A stretch of 43,685 nucleotides of DNA from Clostridiales bacterium UBA2432 (GTDB lineage: Bacteria; Bacillota; Clostridia; Lachnospirales; Vallitaleaceae). This document shows, piece by piece, positions 32,336 to 41,855 of the stretch. Where the stretch lies: NCBI GenBank assembly GCA_002342805.1, contig DDQW01000049.1:1-43685 (forward strand), given 5' to 3'. Position numbers and translations under genes: made by a program. The notes beneath the pieces are model-generated. The model did no database searches. It worked only from the letters and a program-made list of their open reading frames with translations, and had not been told where the DNA came from. Position 1 is the first letter of the stretch. Each line of letters begins with the position of its first letter.

Positions 32336-33454
32336 TCAATCAAGTTTTTTGTTAAAACTTACGGCAGTAATGCCGATAAGCACAAAGATGATGCATAACA
32401 TAGCAACCGTTGCTGACCATAAGTAGCTGATAGAAACACCTTTAACAATAATACCACGTAGAATAATCAGAAAATGCGTGATTGGAAATGTAGCACTAAT
32501 ATATTGAATAAACAAAGGCATGGATTGCCTCGGAAACATGAATCCGGATAAAAGAACGCTAGGTAGGAGAAAAGCTAAGGTTGCCTGTATGGCTTGACCT
32601 TGATTTTTTGATATTGTTGAAACTAGCATTCCCATGGATAAAGCACCGATTAAGAAAATAAACCCTAATAAAGAAAGCTCTAAAAAACTCCCGGAAACAG
32701 AAATTCCGAAAACCAAACGACTTAATATCATAACTATGACAAAGTCATAAATACCAATGAAGATATAAGGAATCAGTTTACCGATAATGAGTTCAAATGA
32801 GGTAACTGGTGTCATAATAAGTTGTTCAATGGTACCAAGCTCTTTTTCCCTAACCATAGCTAAGGCAGTGAGAATAATGGTGATGTTTTGAAGAATTAAA
32901 CCGACAACACCGGGAACATTAAACTTGGCACTTTCTAGTGTAGGATTATAGAGAACCATAGGAGAAGCCTTGACACCGGACTCTATTGTAGAGGTATAAA
33001 GATTCAAATTATAATGATTGCTAATTAAGAGCGCATACTGCATAGCGGTTCTTGCTATGGTGGGATCTGAACCGTCTACAAGAATTTGAATATTTGCTTG
33101 TTCACCTCGTAAAATCGACGATGCAAAGTCTTCAGGAAGGATTAAACCGACTTTAATATCACCTTTTTCAATAGCTTTTTCCAACTGTCCGATCGACGTT
33201 AGACGCATCGTATCCACAAAATAATCCGCATGAATAAAAGCATCAATGAGCATTTTGCTTTCATAGGTAGCCGAAGGATCATAAATCCCCAATTCAACAT
33301 CTGTTACATCTGTATTAACAGCAAATCCAAAAATCATCAACATCATTATTGGCAAGATAAAGGAGATAATCATACTTGGTTTATCTCTTTTTATATGTAT
33401 AAACTCTTTTTTTGTAATGGTAAGCACTCTATAAAATCGGAAGTTAGACATCAT
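32336..33454 (-). CDS. ABC-2 type exporter permease, YhhJ-like
   Basis: 372 residues. One membrane helix near residue 30 (KPSMIISFILPIMMLMIFGF), a large extracellular domain to about residue 175, then five helices in the C-terminal half (including LGTIEQLIMTPVTSFELIIG, a conserved ABC-2 segment). This architecture matches the YhhJ/YbhS/YbhR group, which works with an HlyD-like adaptor and an ATPase. The start follows AAGG, with two adjacent ATGs (33454 and 33451). Only one permease gene is present, so it probably forms a homodimer. The exported compound is unknown. Confidence 0.9.
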   Translation of the reverse strand: MMSNFRFYRVLTITKKEFIHIKRDKPSMIISFILPIMMLMIFGFAVNTDVTDVELGIYDPSATYESKMLIDAFIHADYFVDTMRLTSIGQLEKAIEKGDIKVGLILPEDFASSILRGEQANIQILVDGSDPTIARTAMQYALLISNHYNLNLYTSTIESGVKASPMVLYNPTLESAKFNVPGVVGLILQNITIILTALAMVREKELGTIEQLIMTPVTSFELIIGKLIPYIFIGIYDFVIVMILSRLVFGISVSGSFLELSLLGFIFLIGALSMGMLVSTISKNQGQAIQATLAFLLPSVLLSGFMFPRQSMPLFIQYISATFPITHFLIILRGIIVKGVSISYLWSATVAMLCIIFVLIGITAVSFNKKLD

Positions 33455-33455
33455 A

Positions 33456-34259
33456 TTATACCTTCCCTTCAGAGCCTCTAAGCTTTGATTTCATTTCTTT
33501 ATAAGACATAAGTTGGGACTTGTGTTGATTGGAAAGTTCATGAGCGATAAATATATCTTCCAAATTATCAAAGCCTGACTTTTCATAAAAAGCTTCTGGC
33601 GTATCTATATCGATAATGTCACCACGATAAATAAATGCAACTCGATCACAGACTTCTGCCTCATCCATATAGTGGGTGGTGATAAAAACCGTAACACCTT
33701 GGGCCGATAGTTTTACAATGGTCTTCCAAAATTGTCTTCTAGATACTGGGTCGACGCCGGCCGTCGGTTCATCTAGAACCAGCAATTTTGGATTATGTAT
33801 AAGAGCACAGGATAAAGCTAAACGTTGTTTTTGTCCACCGGAAAGCGTTTTAGCTAGAGCATTTTCCTTACCGCTTATTTCAGCCAGTTGAATTAGACGT
33901 TTCGATTCTGTAATAATCTCTTTTTTCTTCATGCCAAAGATTCGACCGTAAAACGCCAGGTTTTCCATGACTGTAAGATCTCCATATAAGCCAAATTGCT
34001 GGGACATGTAGCCAATATGACTTTTTATCGCTTCGATATCTTTTTTAAGATCATAGCCAAAAAGGGTCCCTTTTCCAGAATTTGGGGTTATAACACCACA
34101 TAACATCCGGATAGTTGTTGATTTACCCGAACCGTTAGGACCTAATAACCCAAATATTTCACCTTTTTTTATAGAAAAACTAACATTTTTTACCGCATGG
34201 ATATCTCCGAATTTTTTGTTTAACTCTTTAATATCAACAACAATCTCACTCACCGACAT
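33456..34259 (-). CDS. ABC-2 exporter ATP-binding protein
   Basis: 267 residues and one cassette: Walker A GLLGPNGSGKST, Q-loop YMSQQFGLYGDLTV, signature LSGGQKQRLALS, Walker B LLVLDEPTAGVDP, switch His in FITTHYMDE. It powers the permease encoded next. The start at 34259 (MSVSEIVVDI) overlaps the HlyD-like gene by 14 bases and follows GGAAGGTGATG; an upstream frame into the adaptor gene has no ribosome binding site. The trio HlyD-like adaptor, ATPase, permease resembles the YbhGFSR-type multidrug exporters. Confidence 0.93.
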   Translation of the reverse strand: MSVSEIVVDIKELNKKFGDIHAVKNVSFSIKKGEIFGLLGPNGSGKSTTIRMLCGVITPNSGKGTLFGYDLKKDIEAIKSHIGYMSQQFGLYGDLTVMENLAFYGRIFGMKKKEIITESKRLIQLAEISGKENALAKTLSGGQKQRLALSCALIHNPKLLVLDEPTAGVDPVSRRQFWKTIVKLSAQGVTVFITTHYMDEAEVCDRVAFIYRGDIIDIDTPEAFYEKSGFDNLEDIFIAHELSNQHKSQLMSYKEMKSKLRGSEGKV

Positions 34260-35394
34260 CACCTTCCAAATCCACTGACAATAACATACCGGGGCGGATG
34301 GTTTCACTATTGAGGATCTTAACGTCCACCATAAAGACTAGTCGTTGATAGTCTTGCTCCGTCACAATATTCATAGGTGTATACATAGCTTCATGGCTGA
34401 TGCTTTGAACTTCACCGGTATAGGTAGCATCAGTAGCTGTAAGGGATAGAGGCAACAATTGTCCTACGGAGATAAGACTTAAGTCTTGTTCATTAATGTA
34501 AAGAGTCATATGCAGTTCATTGGGATCATAAGCGGTTCCTATAATAGAACCACGATTTACAAATTCCCCCACTTCATAATTGACAGATTCTATGACGCCA
34601 GCATGATAGGCAGTAACATGATAATCGCTTAATTGAATTTCTAATAATTCTTTATTCTGCAAAGCTGATGTTAATGCTAGCTGGGCAGCATCTATAGCAA
34701 ATTGATCCCCGCCTGTTTGGGCTATAGATAAGTTCTGCTCGGCACTATCTTCACCAATTTGATTGAGTCTATATTGCTGATTCAAACGATTAATTTCAGT
34801 TTCAGACTGGCGAATGCTTAGCTTTAATTTTTCAATATTCAGTTGTGAAGATTCTATATTGGATTCCATATCTAACAATTCAGTTTCAGCCACAACCCCT
34901 TCCCGATAGAGTTGGATTATGGATTCATATTGTTCATATAAGCGATCATACGTTACTTGGGCTTGTTCCAATACAAGTTCTGAAGATGCTTTGGCTACTT
35001 TGGCTGCCTGAATGGATTGAAAAACCATAGCATTGTTTGTTGCATATGTATCTACAGAATTTTCCAATATTGAGAGATTTTCCTCTCTAACAGGTGCTTG
35101 AACTTGCTCTAACTCCAACTGTGCAGATGCTATGGTGGTATCTGCTTGTGCGAGTTGTTGAACTAAATTGTCATGATTTATGACAGCAATTGAATCTATA
35201 GATTCTACAAAATCGCCTTCTTCAATGTATAATACTTCTAAGGTGCCGGAGGCTGCCGCTTGAATATTATAAGTTTTTCCAATAGCTTCACCGAAGTACA
35301 AAGAACTTTCTTCAGGACTATATAGAACAGTCATAGCGAAGTAGATGCCAATACCTAGAAGAACAATTAGAATTATAGGAAGTATCTTTTTCAT
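34246..35394 (-). CDS. HlyD/membrane-fusion-type adaptor protein
   Basis: 382 residues. One N-terminal membrane segment (KKILPIILIVLLGIGIYFAM), then a biotinyl-lipoyl-like half (GTLEVLYIEEGDFVES), a long coiled-coil hairpin from about residue 85 to 245 (LAQADTTIASAQLELEQV and onward), the second lipoyl half (VTAYHAGVIESVNYEVGEFV) and a beta-barrel. In Gram-positives such adaptors reach from the membrane permease into the wall. The ATG at 35394 follows AAGGAGG. It is the first gene of the exporter trio. Confidence 0.9.
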   Translation of the reverse strand: MKKILPIILIVLLGIGIYFAMTVLYSPEESSLYFGEAIGKTYNIQAAASGTLEVLYIEEGDFVESIDSIAVINHDNLVQQLAQADTTIASAQLELEQVQAPVREENLSILENSVDTYATNNAMVFQSIQAAKVAKASSELVLEQAQVTYDRLYEQYESIIQLYREGVVAETELLDMESNIESSQLNIEKLKLSIRQSETEINRLNQQYRLNQIGEDSAEQNLSIAQTGGDQFAIDAAQLALTSALQNKELLEIQLSDYHVTAYHAGVIESVNYEVGEFVNRGSIIGTAYDPNELHMTLYINEQDLSLISVGQLLPLSLTATDATYTGEVQSISHEAMYTPMNIVTEQDYQRLVFMVDVKILNSETIRPGMLLSVDLEGDVGE

Positions 35395-35458
35395 GGTCAG
35401 CCTCCTTAGCTCATAACAAGACATTATCAAATAATTTTTTTCTTAATTGTTACATCTA

Positions 35459-36022
35459 TTATACCAAATTATTCAATTTTATTCTCGAAGTGATTGCTTT
35501 TAAAAACAATAGATTAACCAAGGCAATGGCTATTCCTTCCACTAGGAGAATCCCTAAGTATCGAAGCGGGTGATTATTGGAAAATCTCAACATCATATCG
35601 TGCAAAGGAATCAGAAATATCATCTGGGTTAGCCAAATACCCAAAAATAAAATTGTCATCACTGCAAAAGAATACTTCAAAATACCTGTGAATGAAAATT
35701 TCACTTTCATCGCTGAATCCATCAAAAAATGCTTAAGAACAAGAGAAAGCAACAAATATCCAATTATAAAAATGATTTGAGTTTGAAAAAACAAGACTGT
35801 CATCATAATAAGACTGGTGGCTATATAGACAAAAGATAAAACTTCATTCCGCTTTGAAAAAAGTGCAATGACTACAGGAATGATAAAGGCGGAAACAATA
35901 CTTGTTGTCCCTCGAAAAAGCAAAAGACTCACCACAGACAAGGCTAGAGCGAGGGCAGATCTTGTGAGAACATTTATTTGATTTTTGGCATCCATCGGAC
36001 TTTCTTGCCTATTTATACTCAT
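35459..36022 (-). CDS. Integral membrane protein of unknown function
   Basis: 187 residues with five or six hydrophobic segments and a short charged N-terminus (INRQESPMDAKNQINVLTRS). The layout resembles small clostridial membrane proteins related to YybS (DUF2232) and ECF S components, but there is no clear motif, so I do not assign a family. The ATG at 36022 is 7 bases after GGGAGG. It lies 26 bases after the DUF2200 gene and 64 bases before the exporter adaptor gene, on the same strand, and could belong to the exporter operon. Confidence 0.65.
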   Translation of the reverse strand: MSINRQESPMDAKNQINVLTRSALALALSVVSLLLFRGTTSIVSAFIIPVVIALFSKRNEVLSFVYIATSLIMMTVLFFQTQIIFIIGYLLLSLVLKHFLMDSAMKVKFSFTGILKYSFAVMTILFLGIWLTQMIFLIPLHDMMLRFSNNHPLRYLGILLVEGIAIALVNLLFLKAITSRIKLNNLV

Positions 36023-36048
36023 CAATATACCTCCCTGAACTAGCTGAC

Positions 36049-36402
36049 CTATTTCCTTCTTAATATCTTTTCCATCTTCTTGCCTTTGGCAAGTTCATCA
36101 ATTAATTTATCTAGATAACGCACTTTTTGCATCATGGGATCTTCAATCTCTTCTACACGAATACCACACACAAGCCCCTTGATCTGATCAGATGCGGGAT
36201 TAAACTGTGGTGCATTTTTGAAAAAATTTTCTACATCCACTTCTTCATTGATACAGGCCTCTAGCTCTCTCTGGCTATATCCCGTTAACCAACATATTAT
36301 TTCATCCACTTCCTCCTTGCTTCGTCCCTTTTTCTCAGCTTTGGCTATATAAAGTGGATATATTTTTGAAAAAGACATTGTAAAAATATTATGTTTTGCC
36401 AT
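36049..36402 (-). CDS. DUF2200 family protein
   Basis: 117 residues covering the whole DUF2200 family: FTMSFSKIYPLYIAKAEKKG, EVDEIICWLTGYSQRELEAC, FFKNAPQFNPASDQIKGLVC and the C-terminal RYLDKLIDELAKGKKMEKI. It is a small soluble protein widespread in Bacillota and Bacteroidota with no known function. The start follows GGAAGGAG. It is 54 bases after the YitT gene. The family call is firm. Confidence 0.9.
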   Translation of the reverse strand: MAKHNIFTMSFSKIYPLYIAKAEKKGRSKEEVDEIICWLTGYSQRELEACINEEVDVENFFKNAPQFNPASDQIKGLVCGIRVEEIEDPMMQKVRYLDKLIDELAKGKKMEKILRRK

Positions 36403-36456
36403 CTTTTGAACTCCTTCCGTATTTGCTTATCATTTGAAGTTTCTTTATTTTTGCAC

Positions 36457-37311
36457 CTATTCATCATGGATGTTGAGAAAACCATTGCCGAACACCATAT
36501 GTGATTCCATGACATTAATAAGCGCTTGAGGATCAATCTTGCTCACAATCCGTTTTAGCGCTCCTAATTGTCCAATACTAATGACCGTATAGAGTACATA
36601 AGTGTTTTTTTGGGTATATGACCCCATCCCCTTAATCAAGGTACACCCTCGACGCATTTCTCGGTTAATAGCCTCTGATACCGGGCCTTCTTTACTTGTA
36701 ATAATAAGTACTGTTCTTTTATAATTAAGCCCCTCCATCAAGTATTTAATCGTTGTCGATGTAACGTACATTGCAACTAAGGTTGTAATTGCCATATCTA
36801 TGCCAAAAAAAATCGCGGATAAACTAATGATAATAATATTAAATGCAAATCCCACGGTAGCAATGCTATACATATACCGCTTTTGGAAAATTTTTGCAAT
36901 AATATCATTGCCTCCTGTTGAGCCCTCTGACTTAAATACAAGGGCAAACCCCAATCCGTTTAAAATCCCCCCTAAAAGCAAGGTCGTTAACATTTGATTC
37001 GAATGAATTGTCACACCTTTTGTCAAAGTAAGGCACAGGGAGAGTGAAATCATTCCAACCAAACTATAAAAAATATACTCTCGATGGATTAACTTATATC
37101 CAAGAATAAAAATAGGAATGTTCAAAAGAAGAATGCTCAGTGATATATCAAAACCCAAAGATAAGTTCAATAAAATAGCTATGCCTGTAAACCCTCCAGA
37201 GAGAATATTATTTGGGATGTAGAGACCATTGATACTTATACTTGATATGAGCGTTCCTATAAAAATCATGGCAATTCGTTTCATGAGTGTTCGCATTCTT
37301 TCTATATCCAT
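36457..37311 (-). CDS. YitT family membrane protein (DUF161 + DUF2179)
   Basis: 284 residues. Five membrane segments in the first 200 residues include the family signature LYIPNNILSGGFTGIAILLN and FKSEGSTGGNDIIAKI. A soluble DUF2179 domain follows (about 205-284; GCTLIKGMGSYTQKNTYVLY, LINVMESHMVFGNGF). Members are common in Bacillota and are often proposed to be transporters; none has a settled function. The start follows GAAAGAGG. It appears to head a run of minus-strand genes through DUF2200 and the exporter. Confidence 0.9.
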   Translation of the reverse strand: MDIERMRTLMKRIAMIFIGTLISSISINGLYIPNNILSGGFTGIAILLNLSLGFDISLSILLLNIPIFILGYKLIHREYIFYSLVGMISLSLCLTLTKGVTIHSNQMLTTLLLGGILNGLGFALVFKSEGSTGGNDIIAKIFQKRYMYSIATVGFAFNIIIISLSAIFFGIDMAITTLVAMYVTSTTIKYLMEGLNYKRTVLIITSKEGPVSEAINREMRRGCTLIKGMGSYTQKNTYVLYTVISIGQLGALKRIVSKIDPQALINVMESHMVFGNGFLNIHDE

Positions 37312-37387
37312 ATCGTCCTCTTTCGCTAAATTGTCTTAATATGCAACATAATAAAATCCTTCTCAATAATATATTCCTTATATCACT

Positions 37388-39130
37388 TTAACTTGTGTAC
37401 CCATACATCTCAAGTGCCGCCTTAAAAGCTGACCTTCGAGGGTATTTTTTCCTAAAATAATGCATAAATCGCTGTTTTTCACTTTGTTCTCCTCTTGACT
37501 CCTTAACTTCTCCAAGTGCCGCTATAAATGCCGCACACTCACCGTAGTAATTTCTACGGTTGGCTTCCATTATGCCTGCCACACGTCTTTCTATCATTTT
37601 TTCCAGCCTTAAAATTACTTTTTCGGCATATGGTTCATCTATTGAAACTGTTTCTTTCCACCTGAGAATACATTCCAACAATAAGTCACTGTCACTTTTA
37701 CATGTTTTCTCGAAAAAACCCGCTTCATAAGCTTGTGAACTAAAATCAAGATAAAATTTGGCTGATTCCAACATACTCCTTCCACCGGATTGAAGTTGTT
37801 CGCCTCGAAACAGTAACAACATAAACAAGGCAAGTCCTTGTTTCATAAATGTTCCTGACCAACCAAGGGCTTCTTTTTTATTCATACGACGATTCAAAAC
37901 ATGTTCAAACTCGCCATTTAAAAACTCCAAAACACTGTTAGTCTCTTTAGTTACCTTATTTTCGGCCAATTCAGAATTTGCATAAAAGTCATTTCTATAT
38001 GAATTGTTGTTTATCAAAATCCCATTTAATATTTCCTGTAAATTTTCTCTAGTTTTGTCTCTGTCCTCACATTCTAGTAGCGCTCTTAAATAGTCTGTTG
38101 CACTGGTATTTGAACGAAAGGCTTCAATATAGCAGCTTTCTACCTTATTGTCTTCTCCAAGAATTGAAGCATATACAGCGGTTATCAATGCAACTTCGCG
38201 ACGGATAAGGTACTTCTTGTCGATTAAATCCAATGCCCTCATTCCTAAATCCAACATATGCTCACTGGACCGTCCTTGACCATCTGTCAACAACTGCAAC
38301 AACATACCCGGATGTGTCTCAGCATAAGTCTTTGCAATATTAATGCTTACTTCCGGATCATTCTTAAGGGTCATTGCTTCTTTTATTAGCTCTTCTGCCA
38401 TCCTACCTGTTCTTTCTCCCAAATACCGAATTAGTACGTCTAAAAACTCGTCAACTTCCTCCAATTCTTCACTTCCATACTGGAAAATATGTTCCAGCTT
38501 GATATCACTTAATCCATAATTTGACAAAATAATGAAAATAATCTCTGGTCTCTCTTCCATGGGATACACATGATATGAACAAAAAAGTATCTCCAATACG
38601 GTCTTTCTAGAATTCACAGCTATGAGTTTTTCTGCCACCAAATCTGAAAAGGATAATTCATTATCACCATAATCACCGATTGTCTGAATCATGAGCGCCA
38701 TCAAACGTTCACCCATCTTAGCTCCTTCATCGTATTTTTCCTGATCAACACATTTGTGTATATAACCGCAAATACTTTCAATCGTATTTAATATTTTTTC
38801 CGGGTCTTCATAATAAAATTCATCCTCATCTCCATGATACCAATCATCGTATTCCTCATTTAGAATTTCATGCAGTACACACTCACCTTCTTCGATTTTT
38901 GTAATTATTTTATCAATTTCCTCATATTCTCGTTTTAGGTCCCTATCATCAACAATTGTACTACCTACCGACCTCTCCCCATCTGCAAAGGCTTGCATTC
39001 TTTCTAAAAAAACACTCCGTTCGTGTTCCGGCAAAATCCGAGCTGTTTCATGCAAAAACAGCTTCAACTGTTGGTAGTCTAGCTTTTTTGTCAAAGCATC
39101 AACCTGCTTTATAAACATTAATAGATTCAT
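37388..39130 (-). CDS. Large helical protein of unknown function
   Basis: 580 residues, soluble, almost entirely alpha-helical by composition, acidic in the first third (EYDDWYHGDEDEFYYEDPEK). I do not recognise it. The start, QVDALTKKLDYQQLKLFLHE, and repeated helix pairs with conserved Leu/Ala/Glu spacing (e.g. AEELIKEAMTLKNDPEVSIN, LDLGMRALDLIDKKYLIRRE) suggest TPR- or HEAT-like repeats, as in C-terminal parts of some SWIM zinc-finger proteins, but no SWIM motif (CxC...CxH) is present. It lies 19 bases after the DUF1801 gene, with AGGAGAA upstream, and is likely co-transcribed with it. Confidence 0.7.
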   Translation of the reverse strand: MNLLMFIKQVDALTKKLDYQQLKLFLHETARILPEHERSVFLERMQAFADGERSVGSTIVDDRDLKREYEEIDKIITKIEEGECVLHEILNEEYDDWYHGDEDEFYYEDPEKILNTIESICGYIHKCVDQEKYDEGAKMGERLMALMIQTIGDYGDNELSFSDLVAEKLIAVNSRKTVLEILFCSYHVYPMEERPEIIFIILSNYGLSDIKLEHIFQYGSEELEEVDEFLDVLIRYLGERTGRMAEELIKEAMTLKNDPEVSINIAKTYAETHPGMLLQLLTDGQGRSSEHMLDLGMRALDLIDKKYLIRREVALITAVYASILGEDNKVESCYIEAFRSNTSATDYLRALLECEDRDKTRENLQEILNGILINNNSYRNDFYANSELAENKVTKETNSVLEFLNGEFEHVLNRRMNKKEALGWSGTFMKQGLALFMLLLFRGEQLQSGGRSMLESAKFYLDFSSQAYEAGFFEKTCKSDSDLLLECILRWKETVSIDEPYAEKVILRLEKMIERRVAGIMEANRRNYYGECAAFIAALGEVKESRGEQSEKQRFMHYFRKKYPRRSAFKAALEMYGYTS

Positions 39131-39149
39131 ATAATTCTCCTATAAAAAG

Positions 39150-39503
39150 TCAATGATGATTTCCTGTTTGATAGCACCACCAAGTTATATCTTTGATGAG
39201 CTCAACTGGTATTGGTTTATCATATGGTACTTGGATTGCACCTTTACTGGTTTTATAAATTTTTAGCTCATCCGAAAAATGAAGAATGGCATCCGGACCT
39301 GGATATATACCCAAGTGTTTTTTGAAGGCAGCAAAGTGAATAATATTGCGCCCGTCCCAATAGGTTGGCATCTTCCAAGATATTCGTTCTTCGGCTTTTG
39401 GCAAAACACCACGAATAGCTTCATGAACCTGATATAAGAGCGGACGTATATTATCATCTTGTTGCTCAATATAGTCAATAATACAGTTTTGATCATTGTT
39501 CAT
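39150..39503 (-). CDS. DUF1801 / YdhG-like family protein
   Basis: 117 residues in one domain: IDYIEQQDDNIRPLLYQVHE, ISWKMPTYWDGRNIIHFAAF KKHLGIYPGP and SKGAIQVPYDKPIP are the family motifs. B. subtilis relatives (YdhG/Fra) act as frataxin-like iron chaperones; many others are uncharacterised. The ATG at 39503 (MNNDQNC) follows GAGGAAAA; an upstream in-frame start at 39527 lacks a ribosome binding site. An iron-related role is possible but only by family. Confidence 0.85.
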   Translation of the reverse strand: MNNDQNCIIDYIEQQDDNIRPLLYQVHEAIRGVLPKAEERISWKMPTYWDGRNIIHFAAFKKHLGIYPGPDAILHFSDELKIYKTSKGAIQVPYDKPIPVELIKDITWWCYQTGNHH

Positions 39504-39670
39504 ATTTTTCCTCACTTTCTTAATCAAAAAGTTTTGATTCGGTACAACGAAACGAATAATAATTCTATGAATTTTAATAATTATTTCAGTTGATTTTAAG
39601 ATTTATCTGCTAATGTAGATTTATAACACATTTATACAATGACATCTAGGAAATAGAGGAGGACAATAGT

Positions 39671-39844
39671 ATGAAACATATACCCATCATGTTAGCACTA
39701 GCACTGAGTATAAGCCTAACTTCTTTTGATGAAAATACAACGACAAGTTCCAATAATATAAATGTTACTGAAGCCACAGCAATTACAATGAATATAATAG
39801 ATCCTAATGATTCCAATGAAGTATCGAATGTCGAGGTTGAATAA
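39671..39844 (+). CDS. Small exported peptide coupled to the alarmone synthetase gene
   Basis: 57 residues. A strong ribosome binding site (GAGGAGG, 8 bases from the ATG at 39671) precedes a signal-peptide-like start: MKHIPIMLALALSISLTSF. There is no lipobox Cys. The rest (DENTTTSSNNINVTEATAIT and an acidic tail) is Ser/Thr/Asn-rich with no known motif. The stop codon overlaps the start of the next gene as TAATG, so the synthetase is translated through it. I know no family for it. It may be a secreted peptide or mainly a leader that couples translation. Confidence 0.65.
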   Translation: MKHIPIMLALALSISLTSFDENTTTSSNNINVTEATAITMNIIDPNDSNEVSNVEVE

Positions 39845-40524
39845 TGGAAATTAACAGACTAGACATTGCAAAACAAATTATTAACGACAACATCACCGAC
39901 CCTTCAATGAGTGAAGCAGAAAAATTCAATGCCATAGGCCAACAATTATTGCCAATTCAAGAGTTGATGTCCTATTATCGGTGCGCTCTTATGGAAGTCG
40001 AAACCAAATTTAATGTACTCAATGAAGAGATGTCCATTCTATTTGATCGCAATCCCATCGAATCCATAAAGAGCAGAGAAAAATCTTTTGAAAGTATTTT
40101 TGCAAAATTGCAGCGAAAAGGCTTACCGATGACAGAAGCTTCCATCGCCAGCAATATCAACGATATTGCTGGAGTACGAGTTATTTGTTCCTTTCAAGAA
40201 GATGTCTATAAGCTCACAGACGCTTTACTTCAACAAGATGATGTAACTTTAATAATAAAAAAAGATTATATTCGTAATCCAAAAGAAAACGGATATCGAA
40301 GTATGCATTTGATCATTGAAATCCCTATTTTTCTTGCTAAAAGAAAAAAAATGATGCGGGTTGAAATTCAGCTGAGAACCATAGCTATGGATTATTGGGC
40401 CAGTCTTGAACATAAACTTAAATACAAACAAGAAGTTGAAGACGCCGCCCATGTAATCCAAGAATTAAAAGACTGTGCCGACATCATTGCGCTCGTGGAC
40501 CGTCGTATGGAAAAGCTAAGGTAA
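39844..40524 (+). CDS. Small alarmone synthetase (RelQ/RelP-type (p)ppGpp synthetase)
   Basis: 226 residues, the size of RelP/RelQ. These proteins transfer pyrophosphate from ATP to GTP or GDP to make (p)ppGpp and have no hydrolase or ribosome-binding domains. The synthetase motifs are in order: RNPIESIKSREKSFESIFAK, INDIAGVRVICSF, the GTP-binding YIRNPKENGYRSMHLI, and VEIQLRTIAMDYWASLEHKL. The start at 39844 overlaps the stop of the small exported peptide gene and has GAGG upstream. RelQ and RelP cannot be told apart with certainty; RelQ is slightly favoured by length. No partner gene follows. Confidence 0.92.
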   Translation: MEINRLDIAKQIINDNITDPSMSEAEKFNAIGQQLLPIQELMSYYRCALMEVETKFNVLNEEMSILFDRNPIESIKSREKSFESIFAKLQRKGLPMTEASIASNINDIAGVRVICSFQEDVYKLTDALLQQDDVTLIIKKDYIRNPKENGYRSMHLIIEIPIFLAKRKKMMRVEIQLRTIAMDYWASLEHKLKYKQEVEDAAHVIQELKDCADIIALVDRRMEKLR

Positions 40525-40711
40525 AACTCTCAGGCTTTTTTTCTTATTTAATTTACTACCTCACCTAACACCATTATATCATGGATTTTTGGCAACTGAA
40601 AGTAATGAATCTTCAAGTCATCATCAATGTTTACAATGCCTGACATACAATGTAAATGTTTAGTGAACTATGTAAAGACTTATCGATAATTAAGACTTTA
40701 CTTTATTTGTA

Positions 40712-41855
40712 TGGTATTGTAATCCCATTGTCAATCTAGTTACCGGCAATATTATGGGATACGAAGCCTTAAGTCGTGGGCCGGAATGGTCACAGTTATT
40801 TTCACCAATTGCCATGATACAAGAGGCCGAAAAACAGGGTATATCCTACGAACTTGACTATCTTATGCGAAAAAAGGCAATTCTTAATTTACAAGATATT
40901 GACGCCCATAAAAAAATCTTTATTAATATTAATCCGAATTTTATCAAAAATGAATCTCTTGTTTATGGACGTACATTAGAGGTATTAAAAGAAAAAGGAA
41001 TTTATACCTTTGCGAAAAGATGTGCTAGAAACTATCAGTGCCTTTAATCTTGATCGGGATGAACTCATTATTTTTAGTGATCCCAAAAATATGATTGGAA
41101 CTTTTGTCGGAACAAGTTGTGTAGTAGATTCAGAAATTAGCTGTCGAGAAGTCAAAGAATTATTCGAAGAAGGCTATTGTGAAAGGATCAGTATTGTAAA
41201 GAACAACAAACCTCTTGGGATTATAGCCGATGTTTCGAAAAAAGCTATGTCTAGAGAACGGAGTAAAACATACGATATTATCATTGTAACTAAAAACGGA
41301 AGCTTATATGGAGCTATTTCTATTAACCAATTGCTACGCGTCCTAATTACAGTACAAACCAAAATGGCAAAAGAGATGAATCCATTAACCTATCTTCCTG
41401 GAAACATAGTCATTAATCATGTTTTGAAGGATGTAATCAAAAAAAATAAACGATGTGCTGTTGTCTACTTAGATTTGGATTATTTTAAGCCATATAATGA
41501 CTTATATGGCTTTGAAAATGGAGATATTATTTTAAAAAATGTAGCGGACTATAATAGCGTAAAAAAAGTTTGCCAAGAAATTATCCATGCATTTGAACAA
41601 AATCGACAGACCTTCTATACAAAAACAGATTATATTAATGGATATATTATCTCAAAAGGAAGAGATGGCGTAGAGCAGCGGTTTCATTTGCTGACATTAT
41701 CAATCGCAGGTGTGTATGGACCAATGGAAGAATTTGATAGCGTTGGTCAATTATCACAGTATATAAGCCAAGTAAAAAAAGAAGCTAAAGAAATTCTCGG
41801 GCATGCAGTTGTAATTAAGCAACTAAAGGAACCTGTCTCTGCATTCTTGAATTAA
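40712..41855 (+). pseudogene. Decayed EAL-CBS-GGDEF cyclic-di-GMP protein
   Basis: The remains of one long gene. Frame 1 runs from about 40712 to 41047 and gives NPIVNLVTGNIMGYEALSRG plus the first 90 residues of an EAL domain; the next frame (from 41010 to 41855) continues with a partial CBS-like region (CERISIVKNNKPLGIIADVS) and a GGDEF-type domain (AVVYLDLDYFKPYNDLYGFE). The EAL catalytic core, most of the CBS pair and the GGDEF signature itself are missing: the GGDEF domain jumps from DIILKNVADY straight to the post-signature helix. There is a frameshift near 41010 and no start codon with a ribosome binding site. Neither enzyme activity can remain. The 3' end overlaps the sulfatase gene by 33 bases. 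Confidence 0.85.

Noticed and set aside
37639..37833. Open frames on the opposite strand or other frames within long genes
   Set aside because: They lack ribosome binding sites, have no recognisable protein pattern and are fully contained in well supported genes.
40525..40711. Possible terminator after the alarmone synthetase (GGCTTTTTTTC)
   Set aside because: There is a U-run but no stable stem before it. The rest of this gap shows only weak inverted repeats around TTTACA/TGTAAA and no gene.
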